From NCBI GenBank assembly GCA_020636445.1, contig JACJXV010000003.1, positions 62,001 to 126,000 of the forward strand: a stretch of DNA of 64,000 bases, read 5' to 3'. Shown here one piece after another: positions 52,705 through 61,177 of the stretch. A program made the position numbers and the translations under genes. How positions within the stretch are numbered: the stretch's first letter is position 1; each line of letters opens with the position of its first letter. This DNA is from Lewinellaceae bacterium (GTDB lineage: Bacteria; Bacteroidota; Bacteroidia; Chitinophagales; Saprospiraceae). The notes under the pieces are model-generated. The model was not told the origin of the DNA and did no database searches. It saw only the letters and a list, made by a program, of their open reading frames with translations.

Positions 52705-55086
52705 TTATTTATTTCCGCCTCCCGATTGTTTTTCTTCCCGTTTTTGTTGTTGCATGGCGTTTTCACGGGCAGCTCCGCCAAAGCGCCCGCCCCCTTGTTG
52801 TTTGAATAACTCAAACCGCGAAGGAGCCAACTGCCGGGGGAACTGGTTGTTCTCGGTGTCCGTGTCAGCGGTTTCTGCATAAGGGTCCAGAGTTACCCGC
52901 TGTAAAGGTTTTGCAAAGGCGAATACCTTACTCACTTTTTCATTATCCAATCGCCAGATCTCAGCCGGAATCCGCTGAATCTCAGTTGTGCCATCCGTGA
53001 ATTCAAACTGCAGAATGATAGGCATGACCAATCCACCTACGTTGGTAAAATCCAGCTGATAAAAGAATTTGCTTCCATCCAGGAGTGCTTTCTCCTCATC
53101 ATTAAGAGTGGCTAGATACTCCTGGTATCGGCGCTGATCGCTACCGGTAATGGCGTTAGGATTGTAGGAGTTGTAAAAATCTTTCAACTCGGCATTGCGC
53201 TCTACTGCTGTAGTTGGGAGATCCCGCTTATTCAGCTGATAGGTGATGTCCTTTTCCAGTTTTTCCCGCGCTTCCGCAGCAGCTAATTCTTTTTCAATAG
53301 CTGGGTTTTTGGAATCTACCCGAAAAGCAGTCACGCCTTCCAACGAGATATCGACATGATCGGTGGTATAAAACCAACCCCGCCAGAACCAGTCCAGATC
53401 CATGCCTGATGCATCTTCCATCGTACGGAAAAGATCGGATGGGGTAGGGTGCTTAAATGCCCAACGGCGGGAATATTCCCGGAAGGCAAAGTCGAATAAT
53501 TCCCGACCCATGACGGTTTCCCGCAGAATATTCAGCGCCGTAGCCGGTTTCCCATAGGCATTGTCACCAAAGCGAATGATCGATTCCGAATTGGTCATGA
53601 TAGGGTTTTGAATCTCCCGATCCATGCTCATGTAATTGACGATAGATCGAGCCGGGCCACTCCCCGAAGGATAGTCGCGTTGCCATTCCTGTTCAGCCAG
53701 AAACTGACAAAAAGAATTCAGGCCTTCGTCCATCCAGGTCCACTGCCGCTCATCAGAATTGACGATCATCGGGAAAAAGTTGTGCCCTACTTCGTGGAAA
53801 ATAACGGACAACATGCCGTACTTTATCCGGTCGGAATAGGTGCCATCTTTTTCAGGCCGGCCATAGTTGAAACAGATCATTGGGTACTCCATCCCGTTAG
53901 CGGCTTCCACAGAAATGGCTACCGGATAAGGATAAGCAATGGTGTGCTTGGAATAAACACGGAGGGTGTGTGCCACAGCTTCGGTAGAATACTGGCCATA
54001 AAGAGGATTGGCTTCTTTAGGATAGTACGACATTGCCATGGTTGTGGCGTAGGGGCTGCCAGGGATATTTACGCCCATCGCGTCCCAGATGAATTTCCGG
54101 GAACTGCCAAAGGCAAAATCACGGACATTGTCGGCCTTATAAACCCAGGTTTTTTTGCTGCTTGCTTTCGTTTTTTCTTTGGCAGTAGCTTCGTCCTGGG
54201 TAACAATGACTACAGGCTTAGTGGCCGTTTTAGCTTGCTCCCAACGCCTGAGTTCCTGTGCACTCAACACATCTTTTGGGTTTTGCAGCATACCCGTAGC
54301 GGCAATTACGTGGTCGGCAGGTACCGTGATTGCAACCGTATAGTTGCCGAAAGGCAAGGTGAATTCGCCCCGGCCCAGAAATTGCTTGTGTTGCCAGCCG
54401 TTATAATCATCGTAAACGGCCATTCGGGGAAACCACTGGGTAATGGTGTAGAGGTAGTTCCCATCTTCCGGAAAAAACTCATATCCGCCCCTGGAATCCG
54501 CCGAAAGGGCTGGATTTTGCCGGTCGTTGATATTATACCACCATCCAATTTGCAGCACCAGTTTGCCGGTACGAGCAGCGAGAGGTTGGGGCAAATCAAC
54601 CCGCATCATGGTTTTGTTGATGGTGTAGGCCAATTCTTTACCCGTAGCATCGCGGACATAATCAATTTTATGGCCACCGTCGAAGGAGTAGTCCGTCATA
54701 GCATTGAGCTGCTGCATACTGGAGCGCTCGGAAAGTTTGTTCGTTGCCGTTTTATAGGTGTCCGATTCTGGCGCAACTACGTTCTGGTCGAGCTGAATCC
54801 ATACATAATTCAGCGCATGGGGCGAATTGTTGTAGTAGGTAATCGTTTCCTTGCCGTAAATGCGCTGCTTGTCATCATCGAGTTCTACTTTGATGTCATA
54901 GTCGGCACGCTGCTGCCAGTAACTCTCCCCGGGAGCTCCCGAGGCTGTTCGGTAGGTATTAGGCGTTGGTAATTCAACCCCTAATTGGCGAAATTTACTG
55001 TCATCGGTATTGGGCCTTTGGGCAAAGGCTTGTTGAAATACCAGGCAGGACAGCAAAAAACCGAAAAGGATAGTTTTAATCTTCAT
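52705..55086 (-). CDS. M1-family zinc aminopeptidase
   Basis: A 793-residue secreted peptidase with signal peptide (about 1-22, QQAFAQ). The zinc site is HEVGH (431-435) with the third ligand Glu454, matching HEXXH-X18-E. The substrate-binding GxMEN motif is replaced by NGMEYPMI, a common Bacteroidota variant. An N-terminal beta-saddle (about 40-290) and helical C-terminal part are present. The C-terminal tail is Gly/Gln/Lys-rich and disordered, ending FGGAAREN...GGGNK. No T9SS tail, so it may be periplasmic or membrane-linked. It is divergent from a DUF6702-like gene. Confidence 0.92.
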   Translation of the reverse strand: MKIKTILFGFLLSCLVFQQAFAQRPNTDDSKFRQLGVELPTPNTYRTASGAPGESYWQQRADYDIKVELDDDKQRIYGKETITYYNNSPHALNYVWIQLDQNVVAPESDTYKTATNKLSERSSMQQLNAMTDYSFDGGHKIDYVRDATGKELAYTINKTMMRVDLPQPLAARTGKLVLQIGWWYNINDRQNPALSADSRGGYEFFPEDGNYLYTITQWFPRMAVYDDYNGWQHKQFLGRGEFTLPFGNYTVAITVPADHVIAATGMLQNPKDVLSAQELRRWEQAKTATKPVVIVTQDEATAKEKTKASSKKTWVYKADNVRDFAFGSSRKFIWDAMGVNIPGSPYATTMAMSYYPKEANPLYGQYSTEAVAHTLRVYSKHTIAYPYPVAISVEAANGMEYPMICFNYGRPEKDGTYSDRIKYGMLSVIFHEVGHNFFPMIVNSDERQWTWMDEGLNSFCQFLAEQEWQRDYPSGSGPARSIVNYMSMDREIQNPIMTNSESIIRFGDNAYGKPATALNILRETVMGRELFDFAFREYSRRWAFKHPTPSDLFRTMEDASGMDLDWFWRGWFYTTDHVDISLEGVTAFRVDSKNPAIEKELAAAEAREKLEKDITYQLNKRDLPTTAVERNAELKDFYNSYNPNAITGSDQRRYQEYLATLNDEEKALLDGSKFFYQLDFTNVGGLVMPIILQFEFTDGTTEIQRIPAEIWRLDNEKVSKVFAFAKPLQRVTLDPYAETADTDTENNQFPRQLAPSRFELFKQQGGGRFGGAARENAMQQQKREEKQSGGGNK

Positions 55087-55123
55087 GATAGTTTTTCGCG
55101 TTTTAATTTTTTCAGTTTGATCT

Positions 55124-55135
55124 AGACTTAAGTCT
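55124..55135. promoter_or_regulatory. 12-base palindrome in the M1/DUF6702 divergent gap
   Basis: AGACTTAAGTCT is a perfect palindrome 38 bases upstream of the M1 start; it could be an operator. On the minus strand, TAATTTTA (55149-55156) is a 7-of-8 -7 element for the M1 gene. Confidence 0.3.
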
Positions 55136-55271
55136 GCTGAAAGGAGGCTAAAATTACCAACTCTGCCAGTTATTAAGGTTGCAATTAGGCAGAAAGCACG
55201 GTTTTGTCGGCAGAAAACACCTTTCGCTGCTCCTTCTGTCGTTTACTGCTGCGCCGTTTTGCTTTTTGTAC

Positions 55272-55279
55272 TACCTTTG
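55272..55279 (+). promoter_or_regulatory. -7 element of the DUF6702-like gene
   Basis: TACCTTTG is a perfect TAnnTTTG and lies 20 bases before the ATG at 55300. This fixes the start, since an in-frame upstream start at 55204 would precede the promoter. Confidence 0.55.
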
Positions 55280-55299
55280 CGCCGGTAAAACCAATAGCT

Positions 55300-55806
55300 A
55301 TGACTTTCTGGTTGATGTTGCTTACAAGCTTGTTATCTGAGGCCGTGATGCACCCCATGCACGTTTCACTCTCGGAGGTGACCTATGCTGCAGAATCCAG
55401 TTCGCTGCAAATCACCCACAAACTTTTCCTGGACGATCTGGAATTGCAAATGGAATCCGAAGCGCGTAGCCGCGGAAAAGAAATCTCCCTCCGGTTTAAC
55501 ACCCCCAAGGAGAACCCGGCTGCAGAAACCTATCTGCAAGCGTATATCCGGGAGCATTTTCGCCTTTGGGTGGATGGAAAAGAGGTGGTAGGTAATTACC
55601 TGGGTAAAGAGTATGAAATAAACGCGGTATGGGTTTATATCGAAGTTCCCGACATAACAAAACCGAAGAAAGTGGATCTGGCGGATACCTTTTTGCTGGA
55701 TGTCTATGACGATCAGAGCAATATTGTCAATTTTTTCGTGGGCAAGGATCGAAAAAGCCTGCGGTTTCATCGCGGGATGCAGCGGCAACAACTAGCTTTT
55801 CAATAA
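55300..55806 (+). CDS. DUF6702-like secreted protein
   Basis: A 168-residue protein from the ATG at 55300, chosen because a -7 promoter element lies between it and the longer upstream frame. A short signal segment MTFWLMLLTSLLSEAVMHP precedes the family opening HPMHVSLSEVTYAAESSSLQITHKLFLDDLE. The remainder (YIREHFRLWVDGKEV, VWVYIEVPDITKPKKV, VNFFVGKDRKSLRFHRG) fits the DUF6702 pattern found in Bacteroidota, often beside M1 peptidase genes as here. Its role is unknown; the conserved HPMHVS suggests a periplasmic beta-sandwich. Confidence 0.78.
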   Translation: MTFWLMLLTSLLSEAVMHPMHVSLSEVTYAAESSSLQITHKLFLDDLELQMESEARSRGKEISLRFNTPKENPAAETYLQAYIREHFRLWVDGKEVVGNYLGKEYEINAVWVYIEVPDITKPKKVDLADTFLLDVYDDQSNIVNFFVGKDRKSLRFHRGMQRQQLAFQ

Positions 55807-55969
55807 CCATATCAATATTACCGTTTACCCACCTGATCAGGTTTAAACCGATTTTGCTGCCAGTAAACTCCATCGGTCTTGCGATCTTAAGGGATAATGG
55901 TTATCTTAAGGAAAATGTACTCAGTACCAGGCTTTCCAGTTTGGTCACACAACGCTCCTGTTTACGGAT

Positions 55970-56467
55970 ATGAACGAACATTGGTCTTCATTTACCAAGC
56001 GCATAACCATCCTCGCTGATCCTGCGGAAATTTACCGGGCTTGGGCTACTCCAGCCGGCTTGGAGAGTTGGTTCCTGCGGGAAGCTATTTTCCAAAGTTC
56101 ACTGCATGCCCGGCGTGGCCTGCGGGAGTTTATTCAGCCCCGAGACCAATACAGCTGGTTATGGCATGGCCACCCTGATGACGTGGTCGAGAAAAACCAA
56201 ATACTGGAGGCTAACGGTTCTGACCTGCTCCGTTTCGGTTTTACCGGCGATACTATTGTTACGGTAAAAATTATTGAAGAGGGAAATACTCCGGTAGTTG
56301 AACTTACCCAAACGGGAATTCCCTTTGCTGAAAACCCTGATCTAAACCTCTACATCGGTTGTGGAGAAGGTTGGACCTTTTATTTGGCAAACCTGAAATC
56401 CCTGCTCGAGGGAGGGGTCGATCTGCGTAACAAGAACGTGGGGATTAAACAGGTAATTAATTCCTGA
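55970..56467 (+). CDS. START-like/SRPBCC domain protein
   Basis: A 165-residue cytoplasmic protein of the AHSA1/START-like fold. The first strands and helix (FTKRITILADPAEIYRAWATPAGLESWFL) are typical of polyketide-cyclase-like domains, with VVELTQTGIPFAENPDLNLYIGCGEGWTFYLANLKSLLEGG at the C-terminal helix. The family binds hydrophobic ligands or assists HSP90; no particular role is shown. It ends 4 bases from the convergent membrane protein gene. Confidence 0.85.
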   Translation: MNEHWSSFTKRITILADPAEIYRAWATPAGLESWFLREAIFQSSLHARRGLREFIQPRDQYSWLWHGHPDDVVEKNQILEANGSDLLRFGFTGDTIVTVKIIEEGNTPVVELTQTGIPFAENPDLNLYIGCGEGWTFYLANLKSLLEGGVDLRNKNVGIKQVINS

Positions 56468-56471
56468 TAGA

Positions 56472-56897
56472 TTACCTCTTCTTATTGAGTGGCAACTTAT
56501 ACTGATGACAATAAATTGTTATTTCATCGGCAAGGTGCTCAACCTTAGCAACTTGCCTGCGTAGCTTGTTGTTGAGCTTTAAGATAAGTATCATTCCGCC
56601 CAGCCTTTTCTTTAACTGGACTTCCTGAATGTCAGTATGCAAAATTACCTCTTGTGCACTTAAGCGGGTAAATAAAAGCAGCACGGCAATATTCAGGATG
56701 CCTAGTACCAAGCCTGACCAAAGGTAGAAAACATCCTGGGTTTGTGAGTAGCGGTAGAGGTGGATCAGGCTAAAGGCGATCCAAAAAACGGCAATGATCT
56801 GCAAAAGAATCTTTTGAGACCGAAAACCATCCTTGACGATTATCCGGTCTTCAGCCAGGATTATGGATCCGGATCTTAAGGCCAGGGTCTTTTCCAT
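56472..56897 (-). CDS. Two-span membrane protein of unknown function
   Basis: A 141-residue protein. A beta-rich N-terminal part (MEKTLALRSGSIILAEDRIIVKDG) is followed by two membrane helices (about 30-48 and 60-77) and a C-terminal cytoplasmic beta-rich segment (EVILHTDIQEVQLKKRLGGMILILKLNNKLRRQVAK) resembling a bacterial PH-like domain. I recognise no named family. It is a single gene, convergent with the START-like gene and downstream of nothing obvious. Confidence 0.7.
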   Translation of the reverse strand: MEKTLALRSGSIILAEDRIIVKDGFRSQKILLQIIAVFWIAFSLIHLYRYSQTQDVFYLWSGLVLGILNIAVLLLFTRLSAQEVILHTDIQEVQLKKRLGGMILILKLNNKLRRQVAKVEHLADEITIYCHQYKLPLNKKR

Positions 56898-56986
56898 AGA
56901 AGTGCTCTTTTAATTACCTGGGAAATAACAATAACAGTTTCGTAGCAATACGTTCTTCCAGTTCAACGCCGACTAGCCATAAACGT

Positions 56987-59269
56987 TCATCGAGGCCGGG
57001 TGCTTACTTTGGTCCACAAGGTTTTGTTTGGCTTGGGGCCCATCACTACTTCCAGTTTACCCCCCTGCATGATTTCGCTGTGCGTAAGAAAAGATCGCTT
57101 CAGGGGTTTTCCATTGAGCCGGGCTGATTGGATGTAGGGATTATTCGCTGGATTCCCGGTAGCTTCAATCCTGAATATCCGACCATTGCCAACGTTAAGC
57201 AAGCTGCTTTCGAACAGCGGACTCCCCAGCACATAGATTCCTGCAGCAGGATTAACCGGATAAAAACCCAGGGCGCTAAAAACGTACCAGGCCGACATTT
57301 GCCCACAGTCTTCATTGCCGCAGAGCCCATGAGGGTGTTCATTGTACTGGCTCAGCATGATATCCCGGACGCGTTCCTGTGTTTTCCAGGGCATTCCCGC
57401 ATAGTTATACAGGTAGGCAATGTGATGGCTCGGCTCATTGCCATGAGCATATTGCCCGATTAGCCCCGAAATATCGGACGAAGCATTTTCTCCCGTTACT
57501 TTCGAACTCACCGTAAAGAGGCTATCCAGCTTTTTGATAAATGCAGCGTCATCCCCGTGTAGACTAATAAGTCCGGGGACATCATGAGGCACAAACCAGG
57601 AATGTTGCCAGGCATTTCCTTCCGTATATTCAGCGACATTCCCGTTGTGGTCGGAGTAATAAGGGTCAAAGGGTACTTTCCAGGTTCCGTCACTCATTTT
57701 AGCGCGCATGAATCCGGTACTGGCATCAAATAACTGCTGGAAGGCCTGGGCGCGGCCGGCAAAATATTGCGCATCTTCGGTCTTCCCTAATGCCTGGGCA
57801 AACTGACCAATACACCAGTCATCAAAAGCGTACTCGAGGGTTTTCGTCACTGATTCCCCATCCTTATCGTGCGGGATATAGCCGAATTCGCGGAGGAAAT
57901 TAGTTCCCCGAATATCCTGCATGGCGCTAGCTTTACAGGCGGTGTAGGCTTTTTCAACATCATAATCGCGAAATCCCTTGAGGTAGGCATCAACAATTAC
58001 AGGGACTGCATGATATCCCGTCATCGTATTGGTTTCGTTGCCTAGCAGGGACCAAACGGGCAATAACCCTGTTTGATCATAATGATCTAACAGTGACCGA
58101 ATCATTTCATTGATGCGGTTCGGTTCGGTGATTGTAAAAAGGGGGTGAGCTGCCCGGAACGTATCCCAAAGCGAAAAAATATCATAGCGCTGGTAGCCGG
58201 AAGCTGAGGCAATATTCCCATCAGCTCCTTTGAATTGTTGCTGAATATCGGTAAAAATGACCGGCGCCAGCTTGGTTCGATAGAAAGAGGTGTAGAAAAT
58301 ATTGGCCAGGGAGTCAACGGGGGTTTTTATCTGGATCTGCTGGAGGGTTTGTTCCCACTTACTGCGGGCGGCGGCTTCCAGGTCATCGAATGATTGGTCA
58401 TCCACATCGGCCAGTGCCGCCAGGGCTCCTTCCTCGCTGGCGGAGGAAAGGGCTACTTTAACGACCAATTGTCCTCCCGGTAGTGAAGGGGCAAAGAAAA
58501 ATTGCCCTTTAGTGCCCCGCAGGGGGGTAGAGTTTTCGTTGGTAGGTGTAACCCATGGGCTTTGCCAGGTACTTCGTCCGATGATCGGTGCTGAGAAAGA
58601 CATCGCAAAATAGATCCGCTGGTCCTTGGCCCAACCGGTGGAGAGGCGATAACCGGTTATCAATTGCGGGTTGACGATGGAATACCCGGTTTGCGTCGGC
58701 CGGTCCCAATTGATGGCGAAGCCCAGATCCAGCACCACGGAAGGCGTTTCTCCGGCCGGATAGGAATAGCGGTGAATACCCGCAAACGTACTTGCCGTTA
58801 ACTCTATCTGAATCGCATTATCCAGCCGAACAAAATAATAGCCTGGAGCGGCACTTTCCTGCTCATGTGAAAAGGTGCTGGCAACGGCGCTATTTCGCGG
58901 ATCATTGCCTGCTTTCGTCCAGTCAACGGTCGTTATTGCCGGCATCAGTAGCACATCGTATAAATCTCCAATACCGGTTCCGCTCAAATGGGTATGGCTG
59001 AAACCAACAATCAGGCTATCGGCCCAGTTATAGCCGGCGCACCAATCCCAGCCCTGGGTGCCATTGTCGGGACTAAGCTGAACCATCCCAAAGGGGACGG
59101 TAGCTCCCGGGTAAACATGACCATGGTTAGCCGTACCCATAAATGGATTAACGGACTCAAATGGAGTAGGGACCGTTTGAGCCAATCCACTGAAGGCCAT
59201 CATGAGGCAAGCAATGACCCAAATTAGTTTTGCAGAAAAAATAAAGGCAGGAACGTGGGTGCGCGTCAT
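56987..59269 (-). CDS. GH92-family alpha-mannosidase
   Basis: A calcium-dependent exo-alpha-mannosidase-type enzyme of about 760 residues when started at the ATG at 59269 (MTRTHVPAF). The longer frame to 59290 is ruled out because a -7 promoter element overlaps it. Signal peptide about 1-31. Family landmarks: VNPFMGTANHGHVYPGATVPFGMVQLSPD, GFSHTHLSGTGIGD, DIFSLWDTFRAAHPL, and near the C-terminus GNEDCGQMSAWYVFSALGFYPVNPA with the catalytic acid Glu. GH92 enzymes trim alpha-mannose from N-glycans or yeast mannan. No SusC/SusD pair is present, so it stands outside a classical PUL. Confidence 0.93.
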   Translation of the reverse strand: MTRTHVPAFIFSAKLIWVIACLMMAFSGLAQTVPTPFESVNPFMGTANHGHVYPGATVPFGMVQLSPDNGTQGWDWCAGYNWADSLIVGFSHTHLSGTGIGDLYDVLLMPAITTVDWTKAGNDPRNSAVASTFSHEQESAAPGYYFVRLDNAIQIELTASTFAGIHRYSYPAGETPSVVLDLGFAINWDRPTQTGYSIVNPQLITGYRLSTGWAKDQRIYFAMSFSAPIIGRSTWQSPWVTPTNENSTPLRGTKGQFFFAPSLPGGQLVVKVALSSASEEGALAALADVDDQSFDDLEAAARSKWEQTLQQIQIKTPVDSLANIFYTSFYRTKLAPVIFTDIQQQFKGADGNIASASGYQRYDIFSLWDTFRAAHPLFTITEPNRINEMIRSLLDHYDQTGLLPVWSLLGNETNTMTGYHAVPVIVDAYLKGFRDYDVEKAYTACKASAMQDIRGTNFLREFGYIPHDKDGESVTKTLEYAFDDWCIGQFAQALGKTEDAQYFAGRAQAFQQLFDASTGFMRAKMSDGTWKVPFDPYYSDHNGNVAEYTEGNAWQHSWFVPHDVPGLISLHGDDAAFIKKLDSLFTVSSKVTGENASSDISGLIGQYAHGNEPSHHIAYLYNYAGMPWKTQERVRDIMLSQYNEHPHGLCGNEDCGQMSAWYVFSALGFYPVNPAAGIYVLGSPLFESSLLNVGNGRIFRIEATGNPANNPYIQSARLNGKPLKRSFLTHSEIMQGGKLEVVMGPKPNKTLWTKVSTRPR

Positions 59270-59278
59270 TTTTAGGGT

Positions 59279-59295
59279 TATTTTTCCCAAAACTA
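59279..59295. promoter_or_regulatory. Overlapping divergent promoter elements
   Basis: Minus strand: TAGTTTTG (59288-59295), a perfect -7 element, 19 bases from the GH92 ATG at 59269. Plus strand: TATTTTTC (59279-59286), a 7-of-8 match, 22 bases from the FAD gene start. Each would begin transcription within the other, so they probably interfere. Confidence 0.5.
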
Positions 59296-59307
59296 AATAA
59301 TTAAGCC

Positions 59308-61173
59308 GTGAATCGAATGCAGCAACGCCTGATTGTAGGGTATGTTTTAATACTTTTCCTAGGGATGAACCCTGGGCTGACCGCCCAGGTAAGTGTTGAT
59401 GTCCTGGTATTGGGAGGGGGAACCGGGGGAACTGCTGCCGCCATTCAAGCTGCCCGCTCGGGAGCGAGTACCTTGCTGGTGGAACCTACTCCCTGGTTAG
59501 GTGGGATGCTAACGGCTGCTGGTGTAAGCGCCGTGGATGGAAATAACAAGCTTCCCTCAGGACTTTGGGGAGCGTTTCGTAAGGAACTTTGGGATTATTA
59601 TGGTGGCCCTGATTCCGTGGCTACAGGTTGGGTAAGTAATACCCAATTTGAACCGGAAGTAGGTGCTGCTATTTGGGGTAAAATGGCGACTGCAGAAAGT
59701 CGGTTGCGGGTTTGGACGGGCAGTACCTGGGCAAAAATAAAGGTGTTACCAGCAGGCGGCTGGGAGGTCACCATTAGTCAGGGGAAAAGCAAGCAAAAGG
59801 TACAAGCCAGGATGCTCATTGATGGCACCGATTTAGGGGATGTCCTGGCTGCGGTGGGGGCTCCTTATGATCTGGGGATGGACAGCCGCACTAGCACCGG
59901 TGAGTCTATGGCACCTGAATCCCCAAATAAGATCATTCAGGATTTTACGTATGTTGCTATCCTGCAAGATTTTGGAGCAGGAACAGATCAAACGATTCCG
60001 ATGCCGGCAGGGTATAACCCGGAGGATTTTCGGTGTTCCTGCCGCGACAAGTGCCCAGAGCAGCCACAGGCTGTTACGGCCAGACAGATGCTCGACTATG
60101 GTAAATTGCCGGGCGGAAAATATATGCTTAACTGGCCCAAACAAGGCAATGACTTTTATGCCAATGTTGTAGAAGCGACACCAAAGGAACGCCAGGCGGC
60201 TTACGCGATGGCTAAGCTGCAAACGTTGCGTTTTTTATATTTTATCCAAACAGAGCTGGGTTTTCGGAACCTGGGCCTTGCCCAAGGAGTCTATCCGACT
60301 CCGGATGAATTGCCTTTTATTCCCTACCATCGGGAAGGCCGGCGGCTTCAGGGCCTGGTGCGGATGACCGTAAACAACATCCTTACCCCTTTTCAGGCGG
60401 AAAATCCGGTAGGTCGAACGGGCATAGCTGTCGGTGATTATCCAATCGATCATCACCACACGAAAAATCCCGCGGCGCCGAAAATTGACTTCCCTGCGGT
60501 TCCAAGTTTTAGTGTCCCTTTAGGCGTATTAATCCCCGCATCGATGGATAACCTGCTGGTGGCGGATAAAGCTGTTTCGGTGACAAACATTGTCAATGGT
60601 TCCACACGGCTACAACCAGTTGTGATACAGTTGGGGCAAGCTGCAGGAGCATTGGCCGCGCTGGCCATCGCCAAAAACATCCAACCCCGGGCTGTGCCCG
60701 TACGCGAGGTGCAGGAGGTGCTGCTGGCTGCGGGGGTGCAAATCATGCCTTTTGTAGATGTGCCGCCTGCCGATCCCCATTTTGCCGCCTTGCAACGCAT
60801 TGGAGCCACGGGTATTCTGCAGGGAGTAGGGGTGCCCTTTGAATGGGCAAACCGCACCTGGTTTTATCCCGACTCCATCGCTAGTTGTTCCGAGTTAATA
60901 GCGGGCCTGGCAGCGTTGGGGATAGCCGCTGATTCACCCGGGGAATCAGCTACAATTAACCTCCGGCACTTGCTCAGGATGAATATCTTTTCCGAAGAAC
61001 AAGACCTTCGAACCCTTATTTTCCAGCAATGGAATGGCGCCTGGGGGTTGTCAAATCTGAGCGCGGACCGTCCGCTGACGCGGCGGGAAATTGCGGTTAT
61101 CCTGGATAATTTACTAGACCCTTTCCACCGGTTTCCGGTGAATCACCAGGGGAAAGTGATTTCCAGTCAGTAA
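59308..61173 (+). CDS. Secreted FAD-dependent oxidoreductase (FAD_oxidored type)
   Basis: A 621-residue protein. Start is GTG at 59308; an ATG nine bases later also fits. Signal peptide about 1-28 (GLTAQ). The FAD-binding motif is DVLVLGGGTGGTAAAIQAARSG (about 31-52) with LLVEPTPWLGG next, and a second FAD contact near VNGSTRLQPVVIQLGQAAGALAA. PF12831-type enzymes include those beside polysaccharide lyases and glycosidases. The extracytoplasmic location and the adjacent divergent GH92 gene suggest a sugar or glycan substrate, but none is proven. Ends 4 bases from the convergent S9 peptidase. Confidence 0.85.
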   Translation: MNRMQQRLIVGYVLILFLGMNPGLTAQVSVDVLVLGGGTGGTAAAIQAARSGASTLLVEPTPWLGGMLTAAGVSAVDGNNKLPSGLWGAFRKELWDYYGGPDSVATGWVSNTQFEPEVGAAIWGKMATAESRLRVWTGSTWAKIKVLPAGGWEVTISQGKSKQKVQARMLIDGTDLGDVLAAVGAPYDLGMDSRTSTGESMAPESPNKIIQDFTYVAILQDFGAGTDQTIPMPAGYNPEDFRCSCRDKCPEQPQAVTARQMLDYGKLPGGKYMLNWPKQGNDFYANVVEATPKERQAAYAMAKLQTLRFLYFIQTELGFRNLGLAQGVYPTPDELPFIPYHREGRRLQGLVRMTVNNILTPFQAENPVGRTGIAVGDYPIDHHHTKNPAAPKIDFPAVPSFSVPLGVLIPASMDNLLVADKAVSVTNIVNGSTRLQPVVIQLGQAAGALAALAIAKNIQPRAVPVREVQEVLLAAGVQIMPFVDVPPADPHFAALQRIGATGILQGVGVPFEWANRTWFYPDSIASCSELIAGLAALGIAADSPGESATINLRHLLRMNIFSEEQDLRTLIFQQWNGAWGLSNLSADRPLTRREIAVILDNLLDPFHRFPVNHQGKVISSQ

Positions 61174-61177
61174 GGGA

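Noticed and set aside
53608..54972. 454-codon plus-strand frame opposite the M1 peptidase
   Set aside because: Shadow of the M1 gene: no domain, no promoter, and the peptidase on the other strand has all catalytic motifs.
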